Of a stretch of DNA of 52,611 nt, positions 32,929 through 41,655 are shown in pieces. Below the pieces are notes generated by a model that was not told the origin of the DNA, ran no database searches, and saw only the letters and a program-made list of their open reading frames with translations. Position numbers and translations under genes: made by a program. This stretch comes from an uncultured Bacteroidota bacterium (lineage in GTDB: Bacteria; Bacteroidota; Bacteroidia; Bacteroidales; P3). Position 1 is the stretch's first letter, and every line of letters starts with the position of its first letter. Location of the stretch: assembly GCA_902778925.1 (NCBI GenBank), contig CACYZN010000032.1:1-52611 (forward strand). Direction: 5' to 3'.

Positions 32929-33213
32929 CTAGCCTATTTGCACCCGTTTCACCACCTCGCCACCAAGCTGCTGGTTCAGCTTCTGGCGCAGGCTCTCGCG
33001 GCGGTAGGTCATCTCCTGGCGCAGGGCGGCAGCGGCGAAGCGCAGCCGCAGGGTGCCGTTGCGGAAGGTGCACTGGGTGGTGAGCTTGTAGATGAGGTCG
33101 CCGGCCAGGTAGCGGTAGGCGCGCTGCACCTCGACCTCGGTGGCAAACTCGCCGTGGTCCAGCTGGTTGAAGAGCCGCTTGATGTAGTAGTCCAACGGTC
33201 TATCTTCCTGCAT
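32929..33213 (-). CDS. DUF721/DciA-like protein
   Basis: This is a 94-aa protein of the DUF721 type, the family that includes the DciA helicase loader. It has the family's strand-helix core: TQCTFRNGTLRLRFAAAAL followed by RQEMTYRRESLRQKLNQQLG, ending VVKRVQIG. DciA recruits the replicative helicase in bacteria without DnaC or DnaI. It lies directly after recF with a 14-bp overlap, a common placement, and is the last gene of the lpdA-to-dciA run. Confidence 0.8.
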   Translation of the reverse strand: MQEDRPLDYYIKRLFNQLDHGEFATEVEVQRAYRYLAGDLIYKLTTQCTFRNGTLRLRFAAAALRQEMTYRRESLRQKLNQQLGGEVVKRVQIG

Positions 33214-34315
33214 GGCTTACGGTTCCGTGGTCGACGTCGAAGAGTCGGTGTTCCAAATGGGGCATGCTGTCGAAGATGGCCTGCACGCGGCCGGGCTGGG
33301 TGTCGGTGAGGAGCACCTGGCCGAAGCGCTCGCTGCCCACGAGGGCTATCAGGTGACGCACACGCTCGAGGTCGAGCTTGTCGAATATGTCGTCGAGCAG
33401 CAGCAGGGGCTTCTGGCCGCAGTGCTGCTCGATGTACTGGAACTGTGCCAGCTTGAGGGCCAGGGCGAAGCTTTTCTGCTGGCCCTGCGAGCCGAAGCGC
33501 TTCAAGGGCAGCGGCTGGCCGTCGGCGGCCGAGTGGCCCAGCAGGAAGTGGAAGTCGTCCTTGTGCGGGCCGGCGTTGGTGTACTGCGAGTAGCGGTCGG
33601 CCTGGCGGCAGTCGGCCAGTTGCAGCATGAGCGGGCGGTCGGCCACCTCGTAGTCGATGCTGCCCGGCTCGTCGGCCGAGGCGATATAGTGGTAGTATTC
33701 GGCAAACAGCGGGTTGAAGTCGGCCACAAAGCGGCGGCGGGCCTGGAAGAGGGGCTCGCCGTGGTGGCAGAGCTGCTCGTCCCATATCGACACCATGGCG
33801 TCGTCCCACAGACGGTCCTCCCACATCTGCTTCAGCAGGCGGTTGCGCTGTTCCAGTGCCTTGGTGTACTGCAGCAGGTGGTCGAGGTACGAGTGGTCGG
33901 TCTGCGACAGGATGCCGTCGACCAGGCGGCGGCGCACGTCGCTGCCTCCGGTGATAAGCTGTTGGTCCGAGGGCGACACCATCACCAGCGGCAGGCGTCC
34001 TATGTGCTCGGCCAGCGTCTTGCAGGCCTTCTTGTTCCAGCGCATCTCCTTGCCGCGGCCGCGGCGCACAATGCAGCTCGCCACGTCGGCGCCATAGTGC
34101 CCGTGCAGGGCGAAAGCCTCCTCGCCGAAGCGTATGTTCTGCTGGTCGACGGGGTTGAAATAGCTCTTGCAAAAGGAGAGGTAGTACACGGCATCGAGCA
34201 GGTTGGTCTTGCCGGCGCCATTGTTTCCGACAAAGCAGTTGATGCCGCCGCAGAGGTCCACATCGGCCTCGGCGTAGTTCTTGAAGTTGGTCAGTATCAG
34301 CCTGTCAAGGGTCAT
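33200..34315 (-). CDS. recF: DNA replication/repair protein RecF
   Basis: This is a 371-aa ABC-type ATPase that helps load RecA at single-strand gaps. It has Walker A NCFVGNNGAGKTNLLDAVYY near residue 30, an ABC signature-like GSQGQQKSFALALKLAQF near 275 and Walker B LLLLDDIFDKLD near 305. The start LDRLILTNFKNYAEADVDL is classic. It is 6 bp from ispH upstream and overlaps the DciA-like gene. dnaA lies about 5.3 kb away rather than adjacent. Confidence 0.96.
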   Translation of the reverse strand: MTLDRLILTNFKNYAEADVDLCGGINCFVGNNGAGKTNLLDAVYYLSFCKSYFNPVDQQNIRFGEEAFALHGHYGADVASCIVRRGRGKEMRWNKKACKTLAEHIGRLPLVMVSPSDQQLITGGSDVRRRLVDGILSQTDHSYLDHLLQYTKALEQRNRLLKQMWEDRLWDDAMVSIWDEQLCHHGEPLFQARRRFVADFNPLFAEYYHYIASADEPGSIDYEVADRPLMLQLADCRQADRYSQYTNAGPHKDDFHFLLGHSAADGQPLPLKRFGSQGQQKSFALALKLAQFQYIEQHCGQKPLLLLDDIFDKLDLERVRHLIALVGSERFGQVLLTDTQPGRVQAIFDSMPHLEHRLFDVDHGTVSHAGR

Positions 34316-34321
34316 GTTTCG

Positions 34322-35182
34322 TCACTGTTCACTGATGGTTCTCAGGCGGTCGGCCACCTCCTCCATGAGCCAGCGGGGCGTCGAGGTGGCGCCGCTGATG
34401 CCCACGCGGGCGGCCCCTTCGAGCCACTGCGCCTGCACCTCGGCGGCGCTGCCGATCAGGTGAGTGCGGGGTTGCACGGCGTGGCTGTATTCGTACAGGT
34501 AGTGGCCGTTGCTGCTGTTCGAGCCGGCTACAAAGAGCAGCACGTCGACCGAGCGGGCGAAGGCCTCGAGCTCGCGCGTGCGGCCCGCCACGCGGTTGCA
34601 AATGGTGTCGTAGGCCACAAAGTCGGCCGGCTGCCGCGCCTCGATGTTGGCGGTCAGTCGGCGGTAGTCCTCGCGGCTCTTGGTGGTCTGGGAATAGAGG
34701 CGTATCGGGCGCGTGAAGTCGATGGCGCCAATCTCGTCGGGAGCCGGCACCACTATGGCCGTGCCGTCGGTCTGCCCCACGAGGCCTATCACCTCGGCGT
34801 GGCCGGGACGGCCGAAGATGACTATCTGGCCGTCGACGGCGCGCATCTCCTCGTAGCCGCGGCGTATGCGGCCCTGCAGGGCCAGCACTATCGGGCAGGT
34901 GGCGTCGACCAGATGGATGCCCAGCTGCTCGGCGCGGCGGTAGGTCGTGGGGGGCTCGCCGTGGGCGCGTATCAGCACACGCTGGCCGCGCAGGGCCTCC
35001 AGGTCGCCGTGGTCTATCACCTGCAGGCCAGCCTGGCGCAGGCGCTCCACCTCGGCGCTGTTGTGCACAATGTCGCCCAGACAGTAGAGGCGGCCGGCCT
35101 GGGCCAGCTCCTCCTCGGCGGTGCCTATGGCTTTCACCACTCCAAAGCAGTAGCCTGCGTGCTCGTCGATCAGTATCTCCAT
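34322..35182 (-). CDS. ispH: 4-hydroxy-3-methylbut-2-enyl diphosphate reductase
   Basis: This is a 286-aa iron-sulfur enzyme for the last step of the MEP isoprenoid pathway, giving IPP and DMAPP. The three cluster cysteines are Cys12 (AGYCFGVVKA), the Cys of VDATCPIV near residue 97 and the Cys of TICNRV near 190. Substrate-binding HN and HGE motifs (IVHNSAEV, AHGEPP) and the C-terminal GSNSSNGHYLYE and SGATSTPRW are present. Normal length. It is 20 bp downstream of the M23 peptidase gene. Confidence 0.96.
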   Translation of the reverse strand: MEILIDEHAGYCFGVVKAIGTAEEELAQAGRLYCLGDIVHNSAEVERLRQAGLQVIDHGDLEALRGQRVLIRAHGEPPTTYRRAEQLGIHLVDATCPIVLALQGRIRRGYEEMRAVDGQIVIFGRPGHAEVIGLVGQTDGTAIVVPAPDEIGAIDFTRPIRLYSQTTKSREDYRRLTANIEARQPADFVAYDTICNRVAGRTRELEAFARSVDVLLFVAGSNSSNGHYLYEYSHAVQPRTHLIGSAAEVQAQWLEGAARVGISGATSTPRWLMEEVADRLRTISEQ

Positions 35183-35202
35183 TGCTTAAAATATCATAGC
35201 CG

Positions 35203-36189
35203 TCAGCTCATGCTCTGGTTCTCCTGGCGGGCCAACTCGAGCACTTCCTCGTACTCCTCGGGGGTGAGGTCGTTGTAGAAATAGTAAACCGGGTCGACCT
35301 TGCGGCCGTTCTGCACCACCTCGTAGTGCAGATGCGAGCCGCTCGACATGCCGCTACTGCCCACGGTACCTATCTGCTGGCCGCGCGACACCTTCTGCCC
35401 TACCCTGACCGTGGTGCTCTGCATGTGGGCATAGATGGTGTGGAAACCGAAGCCGTGGTCTATCTCCACCACCACGCCGTAGCCCGAGTAGCCTTCGGGG
35501 TTGCGGCCCGAGATGCGCACCACCCCGTCGCCGGTGGCGTAGATGGGGGTGCCGGGTCGCGCCGTGAGGTCTATGCCAGAGTGCATGCGTCGGTAGTGCA
35601 GGATTGGGTGGAAGCGCATGCCAAAGCCGCTCACCACCTTGCACTGGCTCTTGGCGATAGGCAGTATGGCTGGCATAGCGGCCATGCGGTCGCTCTTGGT
35701 GCGTGCCATACCGTAGAGCTCGTCGAGCGAGAGCGACTCGACATAGAGGCGCTTTGTGAGGTCGTCGACCTTCTGGGTGGTGTTCTTCAGCAGGGCGCCG
35801 TCCTGCATCTGGTCGAAGTCGGCGTAGCGCTCCACACCGCCAATGCCGCTGTGGCGGACGGCGGGGCTTATGGGGTCGCTCTCGAATATGGTGCGGTAGA
35901 GTGCATCGTCGCGCTCCTCCAGGTTCTCGAGCACTTTCTCGGCGCGGTCCACGCGGTGGCCCAGCAGGCGCAGTTGGCGCTTGTACTGTGCCACCTCGCG
36001 TCGGAGGCCGCGCTCCTTGGGGGCTTCCATGAACTGGAGCCCCACGATGACCAGCACCACACCGAGCACCACACCGAAGAGCACGTTGAAGCTGATGCGC
36101 CGCACGCGGTCGCGCAGCGAGACGAAGACCTTCTCGTACTTGAGGGTGTGGGGGTTGAAGCGGTAGGTATGGCGCTGGCGTTTCTTCAT
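35203..36189 (-). CDS. Membrane-anchored M23 (LytM-type) peptidase
   Basis: This 328-aa protein has a cytosolic N-terminus (KKRQRHTYRFNPHTLKYEKV), one membrane span near residue 45 (ISFNVLFGVVLGVVLVIVGL), a coiled-coil stalk (KERGLRREVAQYKRQL...) and a C-terminal M23 domain. The metal-binding residues are present: MHSGIDLTA (H...D) and GSHLHYEV (HxH). It is therefore likely an active peptidoglycan endopeptidase or hydrolase. The KKRQRHTYRFNP..LKYEK N-terminus is common in Bacteroidota homologues. It overlaps the upstream unknown gene by ATGA. Confidence 0.92.
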   Translation of the reverse strand: MKKRQRHTYRFNPHTLKYEKVFVSLRDRVRRISFNVLFGVVLGVVLVIVGLQFMEAPKERGLRREVAQYKRQLRLLGHRVDRAEKVLENLEERDDALYRTIFESDPISPAVRHSGIGGVERYADFDQMQDGALLKNTTQKVDDLTKRLYVESLSLDELYGMARTKSDRMAAMPAILPIAKSQCKVVSGFGMRFHPILHYRRMHSGIDLTARPGTPIYATGDGVVRISGRNPEGYSGYGVVVEIDHGFGFHTIYAHMQSTTVRVGQKVSRGQQIGTVGSSGMSSGSHLHYEVVQNGRKVDPVYYFYNDLTPEEYEEVLELARQENQSMS

Positions 36190-37166
36190 TTGGTCGAGAG
36201 GGCTCTAAGCTCGTCGTAGGCGCCGGCGAAGTGCATGATGGGGCGCACATGGTTGAAGTACCACGTCTGGTCGAAGGTAGGAATACGCAGCATGCTGGCT
36301 GCATCGCCCAGACGGCTGCTCAGCACCTCGATGGTTTCCTGGATGGCCATCTCCTGGCATACGAGTGTGACGTCGGCCAGCGGCACCACGTCGAAGTCGA
36401 CCGAGCTACGGACCACGAGGATGACCGTGGGCAGCAGGTAGTAGTCGACGCCCTTGCTGCTGCGCAGTATGGGCAGGTAGCACTCGGAGCGTATGAAGTC
36501 GAAGGTGCCGAGGTCGAAGAAGACCTGGTCGTACTTGAGTCGGCTGGCTTCATTCTGGTTCCAGATGCGGCGACAGGAGGCCACCTTGATGAACATATCG
36601 ACGAGCCGCAGGTAGGCCTGGTACTGCTCGTCGGTGCAGGTGTTGCGGATGTTGAACTCGACCGACTCCATGTCGTCGCGCAGCTGGCTCACCTTGTGTT
36701 TGTAGTGGCTGAGCACGCTGACGTAGTACTTTTTGTGGTCGTGATGGCCTATGCGGTCCTTGATGCCGCGCTGAATGCGCTCGATTTCCTCCTCGACGGC
36801 GGCGACGGAGAGTGCGTTGACATAGGCGTCGAGTATGTTGCGCTTCATGGGATCGGTGGTCTGGTCTAGGGCGGCGCGGGCGCGCGTTATCTCGCGGTCG
36901 AAGTCGGGCTCACGGTTGAAGAAGAGGTTCCAGTACTTGGGGCGCTGGTTCCTGAAGTGGCCACGCACGAATTCGCGGTAGCTGTGGCTCTCGCTTTCGC
37001 GCTCTATGAAGCCGGTGCCGGGGGTGCCGGTGCACACGTAGCGGCGCCCGTAGTGGTTCTGTTCGCGGCTGTCGGTCACTCCGAAGTCGGTATAGTGGAA
37101 GTGGTTTGAGACTCGCACGTTGAGGCCGTCGGCCACTTTCTTCAATTTGAACGGTAGTAGTGTCAT
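36186..37166 (-). CDS. Unknown protein, lpdA-recF operon
   Basis: This is a 326-aa protein with no signal peptide or membrane span. It starts LLPFKLKKVADGLNVRVSNH. The middle (residues ~85-200) is helical and charged (EREITRAR-like, VAAVEEEIERIQRGIKDRIG). The C-terminal third is strand-rich and hydrophobic (YYLLPTVILVVRSSVDFDVV, PLADVTLVCQEMAIQETIEV). I do not recognise a family. It lies 31 bp after lpdA and overlaps the M23 gene by 4 bp, so it is embedded in a run of core genes. Confidence 0.75.
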   Translation of the reverse strand: MTLLPFKLKKVADGLNVRVSNHFHYTDFGVTDSREQNHYGRRYVCTGTPGTGFIERESESHSYREFVRGHFRNQRPKYWNLFFNREPDFDREITRARAALDQTTDPMKRNILDAYVNALSVAAVEEEIERIQRGIKDRIGHHDHKKYYVSVLSHYKHKVSQLRDDMESVEFNIRNTCTDEQYQAYLRLVDMFIKVASCRRIWNQNEASRLKYDQVFFDLGTFDFIRSECYLPILRSSKGVDYYLLPTVILVVRSSVDFDVVPLADVTLVCQEMAIQETIEVLSSRLGDAASMLRIPTFDQTWYFNHVRPIMHFAGAYDELRALSTK

Positions 37167-37197
37167 GATGCTGCTTTAAGTGTGCTTGAATTGTACT

Positions 37198-38577
37198 TTA
37201 TCCGTGTATGGCTTCGCCGTAGGCTGCCTCGAGGGCTTCCATGACGGCTTCGCTCATGGTGGGGTGCGGGTGTACGGCCGCGGCCACCTGGCGGGCGGTG
37301 AGGCCATGCTCGCGGACGGCCACGATTTCGGCTATCATCTCGGTCACGTTGTCGCCGCACATGTGGCAACCCAGTATGAGGTCGGTCTTGGCGTCGACGA
37401 CCACCTTGACGAAGCCGTCGGTGTTGCCGGCGGCGGTGGCTTTGCCGCTGGCTTTGAAGAAGAACTTGCCGACGCGGACCTCGTGGCCTGCCTCGACGGC
37501 TTTCTTCTCGCTGAGGCCCACGCTGGCCACCTCGGGGGTGGTGTAGGTGCAGCCCGGTATGTTGGCGTAGTTCACCTTGGTGGCTTCGCCCTTGACGATG
37601 TGCTCGACGCAGCAGATGGCTTCCTTCGAGGCCACGTGGGCCAGGGCGGGGCCGTGCACCACGTCGCCGATGGCGTAGTAGCCGGGCACGTTGGTGCAGT
37701 AGTAGTCGTCGACCTCTATCTTGCCGCGCTCGTACTTGATGCCCACCTCGTCGAGGCCCAAGCCCTCGAGGTTGGTCACCACGCCGACGGCGCTGAGCAC
37801 CACGTCGACGTCGACCACGGTCTCGGTGCCTTTCTTGAGGTCCTTGACCACGACATGGCACACGTCGCCCTCGATGTCGACCCGCTCGACCGAGCAGCTG
37901 GGCATCACCTTCATGCCCATCTTGCGGAACGAGCGGCTCATCTGGGCCGCCACCTCCTCGTCCTCGTTGGGCAGTATCTGGGGCATATACTCGACCAGGG
38001 TCACCTGGGTGCCTATCGACTGGTAGAAGTAGGCGAACTCCGAGCCGATGGCGCCGCTGCCGCACACCAGCAGGCGCTGGGGCTGCTCGCGCATGGTCAT
38101 GGCCTCGCGGTAGCCTATGATGCGGCGGCCGTCCTGCGGCATGGCGGGCATCACGCGGCTGCGGGCTCCGGTGGCTATCACTATGTGGTCGGCCTCGTAC
38201 TCGGTGCCGTCCACGTCGACCTTCTTGCCGGCCAGCACCTTGGCGGTGCCATGTATGACGTCGACATTGTTCTTCTTCAGCAGGAACTCGACCCCCTTGT
38301 TCATCGTCGAGGCCACCCCGCGCGAGCGGTCGACCATGGCGTTCAGGTCGGCCTCGACGCCCTCGGCCTTGAAGCCGTAGGCGGCGGCATGCTTGGCATA
38401 GTTGAAGGCCTGCGCGCTCTTGAGCAGCGCCTTGGTGGGTATACAACCCCAGTTGAGGCAGATACCACCCAGGTTCTCGCGTTCAACCACAGCCACTTTC
38501 AAGCCCAGCTGGGCTCCCTTGACGGCAGCCACATAGCCTCCGGGGCCGCTGCCTATCACTATCATGTCGTATCTCAT
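37198..38577 (-). CDS. lpdA: Dihydrolipoamide dehydrogenase
   Basis: This is a 459-aa flavoprotein, the E3 subunit that reoxidises dihydrolipoyl groups of 2-oxoacid dehydrogenases or the glycine cleavage system using NAD+. The FAD Rossmann motif is VIGSGPGGYVAA. The redox disulfide is Cys40/Cys45 (GGICLNWGCIPTK). The NAD-binding motif is VCGSGAIGSEFAYF, and the C-terminal HPHPTMSE supplies the catalytic His-Glu pair. No E1 or E2 gene is nearby. It is the first gene of the run down to the DciA-like gene. Confidence 0.95.
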   Translation of the reverse strand: MRYDMIVIGSGPGGYVAAVKGAQLGLKVAVVERENLGGICLNWGCIPTKALLKSAQAFNYAKHAAAYGFKAEGVEADLNAMVDRSRGVASTMNKGVEFLLKKNNVDVIHGTAKVLAGKKVDVDGTEYEADHIVIATGARSRVMPAMPQDGRRIIGYREAMTMREQPQRLLVCGSGAIGSEFAYFYQSIGTQVTLVEYMPQILPNEDEEVAAQMSRSFRKMGMKVMPSCSVERVDIEGDVCHVVVKDLKKGTETVVDVDVVLSAVGVVTNLEGLGLDEVGIKYERGKIEVDDYYCTNVPGYYAIGDVVHGPALAHVASKEAICCVEHIVKGEATKVNYANIPGCTYTTPEVASVGLSEKKAVEAGHEVRVGKFFFKASGKATAAGNTDGFVKVVVDAKTDLILGCHMCGDNVTEMIAEIVAVREHGLTARQVAAAVHPHPTMSEAVMEALEAAYGEAIHG

Positions 38578-38619
38578 AATGTGTACGTTCTATAGTTATT
38601 ATTAATATTATTTGAACTG

Positions 38620-38650
38620 CAAAGATACATCTTTTTTTCGAACCGGCAAA
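38620..38650 (-). promoter_or_regulatory. Housekeeping promoter of lpdA
   Basis: On the minus strand TTTG at 38650-38647 and TATCTTTG at 38627-38620 are 19 nt apart. The leader is about 40 nt. Confidence 0.65.
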
Positions 38651-38664
38651 AAAAAGTTTCCCCA

Positions 38665-38938
38665 GCCGCCGCCAAACCGCCATGCAGCCCACCTTCCCAC
38701 TCCCCCGCCCCACCGGCAGCGCACCGGCTCCACACCCCCTCCTCGCAGGCCGCACACCGGTTCCACACCTCCTCCACCCAGACTTCACACTTCCTCCACC
38801 AAGACCCCACACCCCCACCCCACCGGCCGCACACCGGTTCCACACCTCCTCCACCCAAACTCCTTACCCCCGCCGCCCAGACCCCACACACCCGCCACAC
38901 AGACTCCAAACCCCCTCCGCACCCTCTCCGCTCCCCAT
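38665..38938. repeat. C-rich tract with 33-bp direct repeats
   Basis: About 270 bp of the plus strand are almost free of G-runs and very rich in C (CCTCC, CCACACC, CCCC). A 33-bp block (ggccgcacaccggttccaca..., 38748-38780) recurs exactly at 38825-38857. It leads straight into palindromic element 5. Short open frames in it (RPHTP, EEVWNRC) are low-complexity shadows. The strong strand asymmetry could allow triplex or other non-B structure; function unknown. Confidence 0.6.
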
Positions 38939-39065
38939 CCCCTCCGGTCTAGGTGGCCTCGTTGTACTATCGTTGTACTATTGTTGTACTATCGTTGTAC
39001 TATCGTTCTTATGTTTTCAATAGTAGTACAACAATAGTACAACGATAGTACAACGGCCGGAGGGG
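38939..39065. repeat. 11-bp palindromic element 5, with a swapped unit sequence
   Basis: The flanks CCCCTCCGG (38939-38947) and CCGGAGGGG (39057-39065) are those of the other elements. The tandem 11-bp unit here is GTTGTACTATC on the left and its complement AGTACAAC-type on the right, instead of TTCTTATGTAT. One remnant of the common unit (GTTCTTATGTTTT) remains at the centre. It is located upstream of dnaA and between lpdA and dnaA (divergent). Confidence 0.85.
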
Positions 39066-39637
39066 AAGGGGTGCGGATGGGGTGTCGACGGCAGGGGCGT
39101 CGGGGGGCGGTGGGAAGATTTTTCAAAACCTGAATTAACAAATTGCGGTGAATTTGTATTAACCATTTTCGGTGGATAAAACCAAAACCCAACACGGCGT
39201 CAACGAGTTATCGAAGAGGGTCCGGAAAATGGATTTTGAAAATCAACATTTTATTGCAACGCCATGCGTTCCAGCCCCTTACAGCCTGTTTCAACACACA
39301 AGGCGCTATCTTTCAACCGGCTGTCGACTTATGAACAAACAACGCCCGGAGAGGCAAAATTTATGAAGAAAATTTTCAAACATTGCCGAAAAATGATTAT
39401 ATTAGAAGGCGACAGGTGGGGGTCGAGTTTGGAAATTGGTTTTTGAAAATGTGCCAGTTAGAAAAAAAGGCCTCGAAAAAGGCCTCGGTGGCGGGCCGTC
39501 TCCTTTACACAAAAAAGTAGAAACAGGCAAATTTTTTTTTCACATTCTATGCACTAAAAAAGGTTGAATTTTGCAAACGAACAAAACGTCACATAGTACA
39601 CGTAAGTGATTGAAAACAGAGTAAAGAAAAAAGGACT
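39066..39637. other. Non-coding region upstream of dnaA
   Basis: These 570 bp hold no convincing gene. The stretch is more AT-rich than its surroundings, with runs such as TTTGTATTAACC, a T-tract near 39530 and imperfect DnaA-box-like words (GTGGATAAA near 39171, TTATGAACA near 39330). Together with dnaA and the C-rich tract it is a candidate origin region, but the boxes are few and imperfect. No TAnnTTTG box was found for dnaA. Confidence 0.3.
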
Positions 39638-41086
39638 ATGATTCAAGAAGACTACAAGAGAGTATGGGCGAAATGCCTGGCCGTCATAAAGGACACCCTC
39701 GGTCCCGAAAACCGCAAGGTCTACGAGACCTGGTTTGTGCCGATAGTACCGATCCAGCTCGAAGGTACTACACTCACCGTACAGGTGCCGAGCCAGTTCT
39801 TCTACGAGTACCTGGAAGAGCACTACATCGACCTGCTGCGGCGTGTGATACGGCTGCAGCTGGGCGTGGGCGGCATGCTTAAATATAGTATAGTGATGGA
39901 CCAGAGCATCCGCACGGCCCCCATCCTCACCACCCTGCCGTCGCAAAGCCGCCAGTCGACCCGCAACCCGCTGACCGACCTGCCGGTCAACCTTAATAAA
40001 GATAACGCACGCGAGCTTCCCAACCCGTTCATCATACCGGGCATACAGAAATCGCGCGTGCCGTCGCAGCTTTCGCCCAACTACACGCTCGACAACTTTG
40101 TCGAGGGCGACTGCAACCGCCTGGCGCGGTCGGCCGGCTACGCCGTGGCCGAGAAACCCGGCACCACCTCGTTCAACCCCCTGCTGCTCTACAGCAACGT
40201 GGGCCTCGGCAAGACCCACCTTGCCAACGCCATCGGCCTCAAGACCAAAGAGCTGCACCCCGACATGACGGTCCTATACGTCACCAGCGACCAGTTCATG
40301 CAGCAATACGCCGAAGCGGGACGCAACAACACCACCAACGACTTCATCCACTTCTACGAGATGATCAACGTGCTGATCATCGACGACATCCAGTTCTGGT
40401 CGGGCAAAGGGCAGAAGACCCAGGAGGCCTTCTTCAACATCTTCAACTACCTGCACCAGCACGGCTGCCAGATCATCATCACCAGCGACAAGGCCCCCGG
40501 CGAGCTGCAAGGCCTCGAGCCGCGCCTGCTCAGCCGCCTCAAATGGGGTCTCGCCGCCGACCTGCAGGCCCCCGACGTCGAAACCCGCAAGAAGATACTG
40601 CGCAAGAAAGCCCAGAACGAAGGCATCGACCTCAGCGACGACGTGGTGGAGTACATAGCCTACAACATCAACACCAACGTGCGCGAACTCGAAGGCGCCC
40701 TCATATCGCTCATAGCACAAAGCACCCTCAACCGCAAGCAAATAGACCTCGAGCTCACGCGCCAGATGATCGACAAATACGTGCAGAGCAGCGCCCGCGA
40801 AATCACCATCGACTACATACAGAAGGTGGTGTGCGACTACCTCGACCTGCCGGTGGAGAGCATACAGAACACCTCGCGCAAGCGCGAGATTGTACAGGCT
40901 CGCCAGCTCTCGATGTACTTTGCCAAGAAGATCACCAAGTCGTCGCTCGCCGTCATCGGCATGCAGTGCGGCAACAAGGACCACGCCACCGTGCTCCACG
41001 CCTGCAAGACCATCGAAAACCTGCGCCAGACCGACCGGCACATGCGCAACATCGTCGACGAGCTGGAGAAGAAACTCTCCGAATGA
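39638..41086 (+). CDS. dnaA: Replication initiator DnaA
   Basis: This 482-aa AAA+ protein binds DnaA boxes and opens the origin. Domain I is at about 1-85 (YKRVWAKCLAVIKDTLGP, YETWFVPI). Walker A is LLLYSNVGLGKTHLANAI near residue 190. Walker B is VLIIDDIQFWSGKGQKT near 250. The sensor arginines follow in GLEPRLLSRLKWGL. The C-terminal DNA-binding signature is GNKDHATVLHACKTI near 450. Normal length. Its stop overlaps the next start as ATGA. Confidence 0.97.
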   Translation: MIQEDYKRVWAKCLAVIKDTLGPENRKVYETWFVPIVPIQLEGTTLTVQVPSQFFYEYLEEHYIDLLRRVIRLQLGVGGMLKYSIVMDQSIRTAPILTTLPSQSRQSTRNPLTDLPVNLNKDNARELPNPFIIPGIQKSRVPSQLSPNYTLDNFVEGDCNRLARSAGYAVAEKPGTTSFNPLLLYSNVGLGKTHLANAIGLKTKELHPDMTVLYVTSDQFMQQYAEAGRNNTTNDFIHFYEMINVLIIDDIQFWSGKGQKTQEAFFNIFNYLHQHGCQIIITSDKAPGELQGLEPRLLSRLKWGLAADLQAPDVETRKKILRKKAQNEGIDLSDDVVEYIAYNINTNVRELEGALISLIAQSTLNRKQIDLELTRQMIDKYVQSSAREITIDYIQKVVCDYLDLPVESIQNTSRKREIVQARQLSMYFAKKITKSSLAVIGMQCGNKDHATVLHACKTIENLRQTDRHMRNIVDELEKKLSE

Positions 41087-41652
41087 AGACACCTTTCAAG
41101 CCCGGGACAATGATATACCCGCTGCCGGCCGTCATGGTCAGCTGCGGCGACAGCCCCGAGAACTACAACATCATCACAGTGGCATGGACGGGTACGCTCT
41201 GCAGCGACCCGCCCATGTGCTATGTCAGCATCCGCCCCGAACGTCACAGCCACGCCATCATCGAGCGCACAGGCGAGTTCGTCATCAACCTCACCACCGA
41301 GGCCCTGGCCCGCGCCACCGACTGGTGCGGCGTGCGCAGCGGACGCGACTACAACAAGTTCCGCGAGATGGGGCTCCACGCCGAACAGGCCCAGCTCGTC
41401 AAGGCGCCACTCATCCAGGAAAGCCCGCTCAACATCGAGTGCCGCGTGTTCGAGGTGCGCCGTCTCGGCACCCACGACATGTTCATGGCCAACGTGGTGG
41501 CCGTCGACGCCGAGGAAAGCCTCATCGACCGCAGCACCGGCCAGTTCCAGCTCAACCACGCCGCCCCGCTGGCCTACAGCCACGGCAAATACTACGGCCT
41601 CGGCGAGAAACTGGGCGGCTTCGGCTTCAGCGTGAAAAAGAAAAGACACTAA
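41083..41652 (+). CDS. Flavin reductase-like FMN-binding protein
   Basis: This is a 189-aa protein of the flavin reductase/FMN-binding split-barrel family. It has PLPAVMVSCGD near the N-terminus, ITVAWTGTLCSDPPMCYVSI, the RPERHSHAII segment and GEFVINLTTEALARATDWCG. Such proteins reduce free flavins with NAD(P)H or act in small redox systems; the partner is unknown. Its ATG overlaps the dnaA stop, so it is translationally coupled to dnaA, which is unusual. The next gene is 3 bp downstream. Confidence 0.88.
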   Translation: MKTPFKPGTMIYPLPAVMVSCGDSPENYNIITVAWTGTLCSDPPMCYVSIRPERHSHAIIERTGEFVINLTTEALARATDWCGVRSGRDYNKFREMGLHAEQAQLVKAPLIQESPLNIECRVFEVRRLGTHDMFMANVVAVDAEESLIDRSTGQFQLNHAAPLAYSHGKYYGLGEKLGGFGFSVKKKRH

Positions 41653-41655
41653 ATC

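Noticed and set aside
38483-38909. Repetitive short open frames (EEVWNRC-type) in the C-rich tract
   Set aside because: They follow the simple repeat of the DNA, in several frames on both strands, and lack start context.
39160-39340. DnaA boxes upstream of dnaA
   Set aside because: Only one or two 8-of-9 matches to TTATNCACA, at the level expected by chance; kept only as a weak origin hint.
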